A stretch of 64,000 bases of DNA from JADKCL01 sp031415375 (GCA_031415375.1 JANORP010000289.1:6142-70141); one strand, 5' to 3'; counted from the first letter of the stretch, positions 8,378-16,920 are shown. Translations and numbers: made by a program. Notes: generated by a model from the sequence alone, not told the origin.

Positions 8378-9898
8378 TCATGGAGCGGCGGCAAGCGTGC
8401 TTGCCATCACCTCCTTCATGGATCTGTGGGTGATCTTTGCGTCGAGCCAGCAATTAAGTTCCTGGATCCCAGGACCGGGCTTTTGCTGGTCAAAAATTTG
8501 CAACATCTCTGCGCGCAAGCACTTGAAAATGGCCATTTGGGCACGTGGCAGCGGCTGCTCCATCAACTGCTTCAAGGCATGCATCAGGCATTTCTCATAG
8601 GGCGCGAGTTGCTTGCGCTCGAAGAGGTAGCGGTAGCTAGAGCGGTGCAGGTACTCCAATAGCTCCCAGTTCCCAAGCTCGAAGTGGATGAGGATGACCA
8701 AGATGCGCGCGAAATGCTGAATGTCTTCCCGAATCTCGGTTCCCGAGGTTTGGATGATCTCATTCACCCAGTGCAGGGCCATTTTGAAGTCGGCATCCAA
8801 AAAGTAGAGAATGCATAAATTATAGGAAAAAGCGAGTCGGCGACCCGTGGCCACGCGGTCTCCTGCTTGCTGCAGAAATGCAACTGCCTCCAAGGCGGTG
8901 CCCTGTGCAATCCCCCATTCGGCCTTGTTCATATAATACAGCAACTCATAGTAGTAGAGGGTTTGGAGGATTTGGATGTCGCCATGCAGGTGGCTTGGGG
9001 GTGCGCGCCTGATCTTGGCAAAAACAGCTGGAAACTCATCATATCGCCCCAACAAACTCATGGCATGCAGGAAGTTGGAGAGGGTCACCACATAGCGTGT
9101 GGTCTCAGTGGCCAACATCGCGGGATGGGCCTCCCACCACGCGACGTTTTCGGCATGGGCTTGGTACAGGAGGGCATAGTCACCCGCGAGCTGATGCCGC
9201 CACGCCTGACACTGCCAGTAAAATTGCCGCGCTTCAAAACTGTCTGCAAGGTGCATGTCTTGCAACAAGGGATCGGTCAAGATGGCCTGCCATTCGGGGT
9301 GGTCGGGTTGCGCACGTAGGTTGAATTTCTGATGTGTGAGCAGAAACATGCGGTCATAGAGGTTGTAGTAATTGTAGCTATGACGTAGCTTGTCGAGGCA
9401 ATCGAGCTGCCCTTGGATGAGCGCGTCTGCAATCACTTGCCGCCCTTTGTCGTTGAGAATCTTCCAAAGACGGCGCTCCCATGACAAAATTTCCAGCAAA
9501 TACAGAAAGTTTTCGGTCTCCCCTGCGAGCTTGCGGGCACGGCGCAAGACCTTCTGACATTGCGCATACAGCCCCCGCTCATAGAGCAAAATCGCGTTTT
9601 CAATCTGCGTTCTGATTTGGGTGCGTTGATTGCCATCTTCGTTCATGGCACGCAGGCTGCGCAGGATGAGCCGGTAGAGATAGTTTTTTTCGGAACTCAG
9701 ATGCTTGGCCATGGGATCCTGTGCAAATAGCTGCTTGAGGGCCTGCTCATCATAGACCGGCTGACCAAGCATCGCCTCAAAGAGCCGCATATAGTTGCTT
9801 TCAGGCTGCCCGCCGCTAGGCAGGGCCTGTAATTTGAAGTAACGCCGCTCATTGGGGGAAAGCGAGTGGATGAGCGCATGCAGGGCGTCTTGACGCAT
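8378..9898 (-). CDS. Helical-repeat (TPR-like) protein of unknown function
   Basis: From the ATG at 9898 (MRQDALHALI) the protein has 506 residues; the frame extends to 9964, but those 22 residues look non-conserved and hydrophobic. It opens with LSPNERRYFKL, followed by a long series of antiparallel helices typical of degenerate tetratricopeptide repeats. No catalytic motif, signal peptide or membrane segment is visible. Large soluble helical-repeat proteins of this type are common in Bacteroidota and usually unassigned; a scaffold role is only a guess. It is transcribed away from the leader-RNA genes. Confidence 0.75.
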   Translation of the reverse strand: MRQDALHALIHSLSPNERRYFKLQALPSGGQPESNYMRLFEAMLGQPVYDEQALKQLFAQDPMAKHLSSEKNYLYRLILRSLRAMNEDGNQRTQIRTQIENAILLYERGLYAQCQKVLRRARKLAGETENFLYLLEILSWERRLWKILNDKGRQVIADALIQGQLDCLDKLRHSYNYYNLYDRMFLLTHQKFNLRAQPDHPEWQAILTDPLLQDMHLADSFEARQFYWQCQAWRHQLAGDYALLYQAHAENVAWWEAHPAMLATETTRYVVTLSNFLHAMSLLGRYDEFPAVFAKIRRAPPSHLHGDIQILQTLYYYELLYYMNKAEWGIAQGTALEAVAFLQQAGDRVATGRRLAFSYNLCILYFLDADFKMALHWVNEIIQTSGTEIREDIQHFARILVILIHFELGNWELLEYLHRSSYRYLFERKQLAPYEKCLMHALKQLMEQPLPRAQMAIFKCLRAEMLQIFDQQKPGPGIQELNCWLDAKITHRSMKEVMASTLAAAP

Positions 9899-10109
9899 GG
9901 GAACAGCGAGCTTATTCAGAAAAAATGTGAATTCAATGAAGATGGGAATTTTTTGGCATTCCACAAAATAAAATTGGAAAGTATGCCCTGAATGATCTCC
10001 TGGCTACTATACGAGGGCATGGCCCTCATTTTATCCCATCTGACCTTCCTCAAATCGGCAAAAATTGGCTTGAAAAGGGCCCCTCATCCGCCCAACTTTA
10101 CATCATCAA

Positions 10110-10189
10110 CAGCGGGGGATGCCGAAAAACTGCTGCTGATCTCAAGAGAATGGAAGAGTAGGCGCAATTATTTTTTTAACCAAAAAACT
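10110..10189 (+). ncRNA. Candidate structured 5' leader, copy A
   Basis: The 80 bases before the ATG at 10190 resemble those before the ATG at 10829. A stem CAGCGG/CTGCTG (10110-10115 with 10130-10135) closes a loop GGGATGCCGAAAAA. A short hairpin (TCTC/GAGA) follows, then the conserved string AGAGTAGGC (10155-10163), and the start codon 26 bases later. GCC of the loop can pair with GGC of the string to form a pseudoknot. This could be a riboswitch or another cis-acting RNA. I could not match it to a known class. Confidence 0.5.
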
Positions 10190-10675
10190 ATGGAAAACAT
10201 TTCACAAACGGCAGTTGATTACGGCGCGATTGCACGCGCAAGATTTGCCACTCTGCAAGCAGAGTTTGCCAAACACGGCAACGATGAAGCCAAGGCACGC
10301 GCTGCCACGAGCACCAATTACGACATCAGCGGGGAGCTGCAGATCAGTGCACTCGTGGTGTACACCTCGGTGAAAGTCACCGACATGCGCTATCCAGATG
10401 GCACCACGCTTGATTTTGACGGTTCGGGCTGGGGGATTGGGCTGGGTGCAACCGGCAGCACCAATGTGTCGGGTACCATGAACGTGAACTGGCAGTTTTT
10501 GCTCGATCAAAAAGACGATATCCATTTCCAAGTCTTCTTCTTGACCGGTGGTATCGGTGGCGTTGAGATCAGCTTCTGGGACAAAAACTACAACCCGATC
10601 GGGGTGCTTGCTGGCGGGTCATTGGGCTTGGGAGCAGGTAGCTTCGGCGGCGACGGGCAGTTCTTCAAGCAATAA
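10190..10675 (+). CDS. Small glycine-rich beta protein, unrecognised
   Basis: The protein has 161 residues. The start at 10190 is chosen because it aligns with the start of the gene at 10829 relative to their shared leader; the frame itself is open upstream to 9992 through the leader. A helical N-terminus (to about 45) is followed by beta strands and short Gly-rich turns (GSGWGIGLGATGS, GGSLGLGAGSFGG). The overall look recalls small single-domain beta-barrels such as the Vap proteins of Rhodococcus, but that is an impression only. No signal peptide is visible. Confidence 0.65.
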   Translation: MENISQTAVDYGAIARARFATLQAEFAKHGNDEAKARAATSTNYDISGELQISALVVYTSVKVTDMRYPDGTTLDFDGSGWGIGLGATGSTNVSGTMNVNWQFLLDQKDDIHFQVFFLTGGIGGVEISFWDKNYNPIGVLAGGSLGLGAGSFGGDGQFFKQ

Positions 10676-10748
10676 GTCATAGCCTCCAAGACCCGAGCTC
10701 GGTTTTGGATGTGTCCAACATAGCGAATGACCATTGCCAAAACGATAC

Positions 10749-10828
10749 GGCGGGGGATGCCGAAAACCCGCAACCTGTGGCAACACAGCTTTTCAGAGTA
10801 GGCAAAACCAATTTTATCTTTTACAACT
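10749..10828 (+). ncRNA. Candidate structured 5' leader, copy B
   Basis: Stem GCGGG/CCCGC (10750-10754 with 10767-10771) closes the loop GGATGCCGAAAA. A second hairpin, CTGTG-GCAA-CACAG (10775-10788), is followed by AGAGTAGGC (10795-10803), and the ATG lies 25 bases later. Compared with copy A the loop and the AGAGTAGGC string are conserved, while the stems differ in sequence yet still pair, which is the pattern expected of a functional RNA fold. Loop TGCC can pair with GGCA at 10801-10804. Confidence 0.55.
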
Positions 10829-11353
10829 ATGGGATATTACATTGTAGCCGACATCAATCACATCGGCACCTCGCAACCGATCAAGGAATCAAATTCCAGT
10901 TTCTCTGCGCCTGCGGGCCAAGTGCTTGTGGGCAGAATGCACACAGGTGACGAAAACGGGAACACTACCTACAAGTATGCACCGCTGATCGCCGACCCCA
11001 ACAGCGGTATCGACCTCCAGTACAAATTGCAAAACACCGCATGGACAGCCGGCATCAAGCAATCTAACTTGAGTTATGCTGCCCCCGATGGCTGGGTGAT
11101 CGTGGGTCGCAAACACGATGGCGATGAAAACGGCAACACGTCGTTTCAAATTTCGCAAGTCGTGATGGATGGCTCCACACTCGCACATACTACCGACGGC
11201 ATGACCTCGGGGCAGATCAAGGAGTCCTCGGGCACTTGGTGGGTCGCTAGCAACTTGGGTAGCCTTATGCAGGTGATGACCGGCACGACGCACCAAGGTG
11301 ACGAAAACGGCAACTCGACCTATACAGGCAGCTTGCTTTTCGTGAAGTCCTAG
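10829..11353 (+). CDS. Three-repeat protein with GDENGN motifs
   Basis: The protein has 174 residues built of three repeats of 58-59 residues. Each carries a GDENGN(T/S) motif (at 40-45, 98-103 and 157-162), usually preceded by VGRxH and by IKxS about 20 residues earlier. The acidic Asp/Glu/Asn turn might bind calcium, and a threefold repeat of this length would suit a beta-trefoil or short beta-propeller fold; both are inferences. There is no signal peptide. It shares its leader with the gene at 10190, so the two are probably controlled by the same signal. Confidence 0.75.
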   Translation: MGYYIVADINHIGTSQPIKESNSSFSAPAGQVLVGRMHTGDENGNTTYKYAPLIADPNSGIDLQYKLQNTAWTAGIKQSNLSYAAPDGWVIVGRKHDGDENGNTSFQISQVVMDGSTLAHTTDGMTSGQIKESSGTWWVASNLGSLMQVMTGTTHQGDENGNSTYTGSLLFVKS

Positions 11354-11373
11354 CCCATTTTGTGAGACTCAGA

Positions 11374-11404
11374 CAAGGGGCGCTGCAACTGCGGCGCCCT
11401 TTGT
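11374..11404 (+). terminator. Probable intrinsic terminator after the GDENGN gene
   Basis: A GC-rich hairpin (AAGGGGCGC... paired with GCGCCCTT) is followed by TTGTT, 20 bases after the stop at 11353. Confidence 0.55.
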
Positions 11405-11446
11405 TGGCATTTTGCGCGACATTGGAGTTACCCATCTATGACCCTT

Positions 11447-11480
11447 ACATCGGGCCTCTCGCAACAGAAGGGCCCGATGT
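11447..11480. repeat. Hairpin between convergent genes
   Basis: ACATCGGGCC (11447-11456) pairs perfectly with GGCCCGATGT (11471-11480) across a 14-base loop. It lies between the ends of the genes at 10829 (+) and 11516 (-). There is no T-run, so it may act as a transcript-end stabiliser rather than an intrinsic terminator. Confidence 0.5.
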
Positions 11481-11515
11481 ACGGATTCCCAACAATTGAT
11501 CAAAAGGCAACATGC

Positions 11516-12625
11516 TCAATCCACCCGCAATTTCTGGGAATGAACGCCCTCAGACGATCTCACTTCTAGGTAATACACTCCGCTGGCCAAGTCGGCGATA
11601 TGCAAGGTCATCTGATCGCCTTCCAAGTCGCGTGATACCTCGACCACCTGCCCGAGTTGATCGCGCAGCGTCACGACGGCCTGTGCCAGACCAGCCATTG
11701 AGATGTGGACCACATCGTGTGCAGGATTGGGCGCAATATGGATGCCGCCGAGCGCACCGCGAGAGACCCGGCGCACCTCACTGTGGGTAGAGGCGCCATC
11801 AAGCGAGGTCTGCCGGATGCGGTATTGGCTTTCGCCGTCCAACGGCTGCTGATCGATCAGAGTATAGGCCTGTACCACATCGCTGTTGCCAGCAGCATCC
11901 TGCACTCCGATCTCCTCCCAAACCATGCCATCAGCAGAGCGCTCGACGGTGAAAAAATCATTGTTGATCTCTGTCTGCGTTTGCCATTCCAGAGCTACCG
12001 TATGGTCTGCTTGCAGTACAGCTTGGAAATCGAGCCACTGCGCAGGCAAGATGCCATTGCAGATAAACAAGGAAAACAAGGAGCCATTGGGGGTGCCACC
12101 CAAGACAAAGTCCTGCACGGTGAGGGTCGAGATCGGGAAACCCGTGATATTGGTGCCTGACCAGCCCGAGACGCCGCAGCCAGCACAGCCTTGCAAGTCG
12201 CCTGCCCCTGTGAGCACTGCCATGGGGTCACAGGCATTGTTGCTCCCCACGCTGGCCATAGGAAAATGCGCCCCATTGATCGTGAGGCGAATCTCCTCAC
12301 AGTCAATGCCCGAGCAGCTTGCACCGCTAAAATTGAGTCGGATGCCATTGATCGACGGGCTAAATGTGAACGTGAAGCTGCCAGTGCCGCTACCGCTCCC
12401 GAAATTGTAGCCGATAAAATAAGGTGCCGTCACAAATGGGCAATAACTGTTGTAGTTATCGACCTGTCCAGAAGAGGTCACGGTCACATTTACACCAGAA
12501 ACCAATGTCGTGCCCGTCGTATGAAGCACCTGGTTGGTACATTGCGCCGTGACAACACTCATAGATAGCCACAGGAAAGCAATTCCTAAAAAAAGGTGTG
12601 TGGCAGGGCAATTTTTCATAGACAT
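11516..12625 (-). CDS. Secreted protein with T9SS sorting domain
   Basis: The protein has 369 residues. It has a signal peptide (about 1-27, cut near VVTAQ), then a Cys-containing beta-rich domain (about 28-195), an Ig/fibronectin-like segment starting near WLDFQAVLQ (about 197-285) and a C-terminal type A sorting domain beginning with IAPNPAHD and ending SQKLRVD. Such domains direct proteins across the outer membrane through T9SS, where they are usually cleaved off and the cargo is attached to the surface or released. The N-terminal domain is unrecognised, so the function is unknown. Confidence 0.85.
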   Translation of the reverse strand: MSMKNCPATHLFLGIAFLWLSMSVVTAQCTNQVLHTTGTTLVSGVNVTVTSSGQVDNYNSYCPFVTAPYFIGYNFGSGSGTGSFTFTFSPSINGIRLNFSGASCSGIDCEEIRLTINGAHFPMASVGSNNACDPMAVLTGAGDLQGCAGCGVSGWSGTNITGFPISTLTVQDFVLGGTPNGSLFSLFICNGILPAQWLDFQAVLQADHTVALEWQTQTEINNDFFTVERSADGMVWEEIGVQDAAGNSDVVQAYTLIDQQPLDGESQYRIRQTSLDGASTHSEVRRVSRGALGGIHIAPNPAHDVVHISMAGLAQAVVTLRDQLGQVVEVSRDLEGDQMTLHIADLASGVYYLEVRSSEGVHSQKLRVD

Positions 12626-12788
12626 TCAAAAATAAGGCCGCGTTCCGCTGAGCACCAACATGCACGCAATTTAGCAAGAAATCCTCGAGTAGAAGCCCAA
12701 ATTTCTTAAATAGGGTGTAGGACAAATTCAGAACCTGTTCGCCGACCCTTCGTATCTTCGCAGCAAATCTTGGTTACAATTTAGCTGC

Positions 12789-13427
12789 ATGAAACACGCG
12801 CATTACATCCTCCTCGCTGCCCTCATCTGCCTGAGCCTCGCCGCCTGTGGCGACAAATCCGCAACCCCTACGCCACCCATCGGTGCCGACATCCCCACCC
12901 CCCACGATGGCAAGGCACCGATGACTGCCAACACGATGGCGCAAATCCCAGCACAAGAGGTCCTCGGCAGCAAGACTGAGCGCTACCTGCGCTACCAGCC
13001 GCAAGACGAGATGAACCAATACTTGGATGACCCCAAGTCCCTCGACCTGTACTTGGCGCAAGTCTCCAGTGTGATCCGTCGCAATGTGGGCCGGCTGCCC
13101 ACAGAGACCCCCACCTATGGCACCATCGTGATCGGCATGAACGCACAAGGCCAGCATAGAATATGGTATTCATTCCCCGAGCATGAGCCAAGCGCCACCC
13201 TCAAGGCAGCCGTGCAAGCTGCGGTCGATGAGGTCGTGAAGCCACCTGTCAAAAAGGAACTCGTCGTGGTCGGTATCGCATTCACGTTTTGGAACTACAA
13301 AGAAAGCTACGATCAAGCTGCCCGCATCATTCTCCCCAAAGAGTGGCAAGAGGCAGGAAAGGCATTTTCAACGCCTCAAAAAGCCACCAAACTCGCGCAA
13401 CTCACCTGGGACAAAGTAGGGGCATAA
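12789..13427 (+). CDS. Lipoprotein with TonB C-terminal-like domain, tentative
   Basis: The protein has 212 residues. The signal sequence ends in a clear lipobox (SLAACGDK), so it should be anchored in the outer or inner membrane through Cys20. A Pro/Thr-rich linker runs to about 50. The segment around 95-165 (RRNVGRLPTETPTYGTIVIG, then a helix and KKELVVVGIAFTF) resembles the small alpha/beta fold seen in energy-transducing proteins. I am not certain of this resemblance. No partner gene is adjacent. Confidence 0.7.
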   Translation: MKHAHYILLAALICLSLAACGDKSATPTPPIGADIPTPHDGKAPMTANTMAQIPAQEVLGSKTERYLRYQPQDEMNQYLDDPKSLDLYLAQVSSVIRRNVGRLPTETPTYGTIVIGMNAQGQHRIWYSFPEHEPSATLKAAVQAAVDEVVKPPVKKELVVVGIAFTFWNYKESYDQAARIILPKEWQEAGKAFSTPQKATKLAQLTWDKVGA

Positions 13428-13507
13428 ATGATTTTGCCGATCCACAAAATTGCTGGTCAACCATCTTCCCTAAATTTTGAACGAGGCCTCGGCCTCTAGA
13501 TTGCAGG

Positions 13508-13558
13508 CCATTTGCCTATGGTAAGTCGCGTAGATTTCCATTTGCCTATGGCAAATGG
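13508..13558. repeat. Direct repeat and palindrome in intergenic DNA
   Basis: CCATTTGCCTATGG occurs twice (13508-13521 and 13538-13551). The second copy extends into a perfect hairpin, CCATTTGCC-TAT-GGCAAATGG (13538-13558). It lies between the convergent genes at 12789 and 13650; the rest of that 222-base gap shows nothing else. Confidence 0.6.
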
Positions 13559-13649
13559 TCGAGTGTCCAGCGGCCCCAAACTCACCATTTGTTCCTGATA
13601 CAACAATTGAACCAGCTCGCTTTCCTCGCCACAAAATTCATCCAAAATC

Positions 13650-16607
13650 TCAATTGGGGTAACAATCCAAGTCGTCCATCGGCACTAGGCCCAGCCCTAG
13701 CGCATCATAGATCAATTGCTGCACGCCTTGACGGATGCGATAGACATTGATTTTTTTGTTGTCATCGTCAGGATAGACGCGGTTGCTGAGAAAGACATAG
13801 ACCAATTGGTGCTGCGGATCTGCCCATGCACAGGTGCCTGTGAAGCCAAAATGCCCAAAGGTCTCAGGATCGGCGCTGAAGCAACAGTAGCCCTTCTCAC
13901 AGCTCGGCACGCGCAGCTGCTTGTCAAATCCCAAGCCGCGGTGACTGCCTTCTTGGCGGCGTGTAAACAGCTCGACCGTCTCGGGGTCAAAAAATTGCTG
14001 CCCGCCATAGGATCCTCCGTTGAGCAGCATCTGCATGATCGTCGCGAGGTCATTGCTGTTGGAGAATATTCCCGCAGGGCCACCCACGCCGCCCAGAAAG
14101 GCCACGGTCGGGTCGTGTACATACCCTTGCAATACCTGCTTGCGCCAATGCTTGTCATGGGCGGTGGGCACGATTTCCTCGGGTTCAAAGCGGTCTCGTG
14201 GCTTATAGCAGATCCGCCGCAGGCCCATCGGTGCATAATAATGCGCATTCACATAACGCTCGATCGGCTCATCGAGGATGCGCTCCAGCAGCGCCTTCAT
14301 GAGATACATGCTCAGGTCACTGTATTCATAGTTGCCGGGTGGGGCGACATAAATGCGACGCACGCGCTCCCAAACCGTATCGCGGTAGCTTGGTGCGAGG
14401 AACAAGTCCTCGGCGATGCGCACATTGTGCAGGCTGTCGGGCGCATTGCTGTAGATTTTGTCCCGGATGGAATCTGTCGCATTCACCATCCGAAAAAAGC
14501 GATTGAGCACGATGCCCGCAGGCAGCCCAGCAGTATGCGTGAGCAGTTGCTGAGGGGTGATGTCTTTGATCGTCACAAAGCTGGAATCCAAGTCGGGCAT
14601 AAAATACTTGAGCGGCTGATCGAGCCGCAATGTGTCTAGGTCGTAGGCGCCCATCGCCATGAGGGTGGTCGCCGCGATCTTGCTCACCGAGGCAATGTCA
14701 TACAAGTGATCGTTGCGCACGCGCAAACGGTGCTCGTAGTCGTGGTATCCGTATGCTTTTTGGAGAAATACCCTGCCGTCTTTGGCTGCGAATACCTGAC
14801 AACCAGGAAAAATTTGCTTTTTGATCGCGTCTTCCAGCAGGGAATCGATGCGCAACATCGCTGCGGGAGGAATCCCAAAATCGCTCGGATCGGTATATTC
14901 CAACCGCAACTTGCGCGGCAAGACCTTGCCCATACCCGCCGTGAACGATGGTGAAATGTCGTCGGGCAACAAGGCGGTGACGGGAAATGCGCCCATGAGT
15001 GCCTGCCCCGCGAGGCTGGCATTGCGGTCGCGGTCCTCAGACACAAAGGCGAGGCAACTCAAATCCCTCAGGTCCTCCAAGGAATTGCGCCCCGCGAAAT
15101 CGACGACAACCAAGCGCGTGCTCCGATCCAATCGTTGCAAAAAATTGACCGCTCGCTGTGCCAATCGCCCGTTTGTACTGTCTTGTGTAAGCGCTTCATG
15201 CAAGCTCACGATCACATAATCATATTTTTTGAGTCGCTCGACCTGTTTGCCGAGGGCTGCCGTATCCGATTTTGCGCCAAGCACAAAATGGTCCATGGCA
15301 GCATAAACCTCCATCGCCACCTGCATTTCGGTCACATGACCGAGGCCATAGGCCACCGTCGCAATGCGCTTGCCCGCAATGCCCGCAGCCAGGGGCAAGC
15401 GTCCTTTGGTATCGCGCAGCACCACCATGGTGGCCTTGCCGATCAGCCGATCCATCCGCAGCAAACTGCGGTAAGGATCGATGTCTGTAAGCGCCTGCGA
15501 GGTTTGTCGGTACATGTCGCGGCGTGCCTTGGCCAGCAACTGCCCGCGCACCGTGCTGTCGAGCCAAGCCTCGCGCAGCCGACCATCCTGCACAGCTGCC
15601 ATGATGGCCGAGACCATCCCGATGGGATCACGCGGTGCCACCAGCACATCGGCCCCCGCTTGCAGATGGCCCACGTCGCCCCCACGGGGCGAGAGCACCA
15701 GGCCACCAAAGCCAAGTTTTTTCCGCAAAAAGAAACCCAGCGCACGCCCCGAGCGTGCAATGGGCAGCGTATCGATGGCGGCATAGGCGGCGGTTGTCGC
15801 TTGCAGCCACATGCCTGGATGGTCCTTCAAAAGGCGTTGCAATGGCATCGCCGCAGCGAGATCAAGCTCGGCAAGGGTTTCTGCATACATCACCCGCTTA
15901 CCCAAGCTGTCGAGGGCGGGCGCATCATGTGCGTCCCTGAGCGGGCGGGCGCACACCATCACATCGGCATCTGCGATCCCCGCAACGAGGGCATCGCTCA
16001 GACGGGCCACGACTTGTGGAGCGGCACTGAGCGCATCGGGCGTCCAAGAACTCTTGGCGGCCACTTTGCCTGCTGAAACCATGCAGATTTGTGCGCCTAG
16101 AAACTGACATTCCGCCGCGAGGGCTTGGCCCCAGCGATTGGCAAGGCTATCTGAGGCCACCGTGCCCAGCGAGAGGAGCGCCGGCCAACCCTGTGCCGCC
16201 GACCAAGCTGGGCCAGCATCCAAGGCCACCCATATCGGCAATCGTGCATGTGCCAGGCAGACCGCGCTCAGCAGCCGCATCGAGTCGCGTTGCCCCACGT
16301 CCAGCAGCAATCCGCCAAACCCATGCACAGCCATCGAATCCGAAAAGGCCACCCTGCCTGCCGAATCCAAATCTGTCGGAGCGGCCACCCAAATGAGTTG
16401 CGCGGCCTTTTGACGTGTATCCATCGTCGCCAAGGTCGAGTCGGCCCACGCCAGCGCACGCAGCTCAGATGCTGAGACATCACGCGGCGCAACCACATCG
16501 CCCGATGGGGCGTCCGAGCAACCCGTGTACAAGCTCGTGCCCGCCCACAACCAGCAGATCAATATTAAATAGTGTCCCCGAAACATCGACATAAGCAAGT
16601 GGCACAA
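13650..16607 (-). CDS. GH3-like domain fused to class C beta-lactamase-like serine hydrolase
   Basis: The frame has 985 codons; the likely start is one of the later ATGs (16592 or 16586), which give a lipoprotein signal (SLYTGCSD). The N-terminal half follows the beta-N-acetylglucosaminidase (GH3) layout, but the usual KHFPGHG motif is absent and the region of the nucleophile Asp reads LVLSPRGGD, so hydrolysis by this half is doubtful. The C-terminal half (about 570-985) is a penicillin-binding/beta-lactamase fold with SVSK as the Ser-x-x-Lys motif, YSD as the Tyr motif and HFGFTG as the third. Peptidoglycan recycling or remodelling at the envelope is the likely role. The gene stands alone. 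Confidence 0.85.
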   Translation of the reverse strand: MCHLLMSMFRGHYLILICWLWAGTSLYTGCSDAPSGDVVAPRDVSASELRALAWADSTLATMDTRQKAAQLIWVAAPTDLDSAGRVAFSDSMAVHGFGGLLLDVGQRDSMRLLSAVCLAHARLPIWVALDAGPAWSAAQGWPALLSLGTVASDSLANRWGQALAAECQFLGAQICMVSAGKVAAKSSWTPDALSAAPQVVARLSDALVAGIADADVMVCARPLRDAHDAPALDSLGKRVMYAETLAELDLAAAMPLQRLLKDHPGMWLQATTAAYAAIDTLPIARSGRALGFFLRKKLGFGGLVLSPRGGDVGHLQAGADVLVAPRDPIGMVSAIMAAVQDGRLREAWLDSTVRGQLLAKARRDMYRQTSQALTDIDPYRSLLRMDRLIGKATMVVLRDTKGRLPLAAGIAGKRIATVAYGLGHVTEMQVAMEVYAAMDHFVLGAKSDTAALGKQVERLKKYDYVIVSLHEALTQDSTNGRLAQRAVNFLQRLDRSTRLVVVDFAGRNSLEDLRDLSCLAFVSEDRDRNASLAGQALMGAFPVTALLPDDISPSFTAGMGKVLPRKLRLEYTDPSDFGIPPAAMLRIDSLLEDAIKKQIFPGCQVFAAKDGRVFLQKAYGYHDYEHRLRVRNDHLYDIASVSKIAATTLMAMGAYDLDTLRLDQPLKYFMPDLDSSFVTIKDITPQQLLTHTAGLPAGIVLNRFFRMVNATDSIRDKIYSNAPDSLHNVRIAEDLFLAPSYRDTVWERVRRIYVAPPGNYEYSDLSMYLMKALLERILDEPIERYVNAHYYAPMGLRRICYKPRDRFEPEEIVPTAHDKHWRKQVLQGYVHDPTVAFLGGVGGPAGIFSNSNDLATIMQMLLNGGSYGGQQFFDPETVELFTRRQEGSHRGLGFDKQLRVPSCEKGYCCFSADPETFGHFGFTGTCAWADPQHQLVYVFLSNRVYPDDDNKKINVYRIRQGVQQLIYDALGLGLVPMDDLDCYPN

Positions 16608-16681
16608 GCGTGAGTTTCAAAAATAGGCATTTGCAAGGGAATTTGGGCGGGAATAAGGATGCGGTATAGGGCAAACGCATT

Positions 16682-16791
16682 TAAATCGAAGATAGCCGAT
16701 GTCAACGATGGCATCTGAAAATGGCAGTTTGCGTGGGAATTTCATCCATCGTGGCCATCGAGACTAACGATGCTACCCGTTCGTCGGGCAT
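16682..16791. repeat. Dispersed repeat family 1, copy 2, with inverted core
   Basis: It matches 6165-6264 over its whole length and has the same terminal hairpin core at 16775-16789. A near-perfect inverted copy of the core, GCCCGACGAACCGGT, lies 24 bases downstream (about 16813-16827), so this locus can form a larger cruciform. A further core copy lies at 63971-63985. Confidence 0.75.
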
Positions 16792-16874
16792 CCGTGATAA
16801 AATCGGGGCATGGCCCGACGAACCGGTTGTCCCCCCCTTCTCCATTCCAAGGCAACTTTATTCGCGGCCTCCAT

Positions 16875-16906
16875 TTTGTTTTCCCAAGAACATTGCCTTA
16901 TTTAGA
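16875..16906 (+). promoter_or_regulatory. Probable promoter of the NarL-type regulator
   Basis: TTTG at 16875-16878 is followed after 20 bases by TATTTAGA (16899-16906), a weak match to TAnnTTTG. Spacing fits the Bacteroidota pattern, and the -7 region lies inside the palindrome at 16898-16920. Confidence 0.35.
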
Positions 16907-16920
16907 ACCGTTCTAAATAA
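16898..16920. promoter_or_regulatory. Palindromic operator 1
   Basis: TTATTTAGAAC-C-GTTCTAAATAA is a perfect 11-base inverted repeat ending two bases before the regulator ATG (16923). A repressor bound here would cover the -7 region and the transcription start. The core TTTAGAA-N3-TTCTAAA recurs at the iron operon promoter (17661-17677). Confidence 0.7.

Noticed and set aside
10110..10828. Assignment of the paired leaders to TPP, SAM, fluoride, c-di-GMP or preQ1 riboswitches
   Set aside because: The conserved strings and the order of stems do not match the consensus of these classes as I know them.
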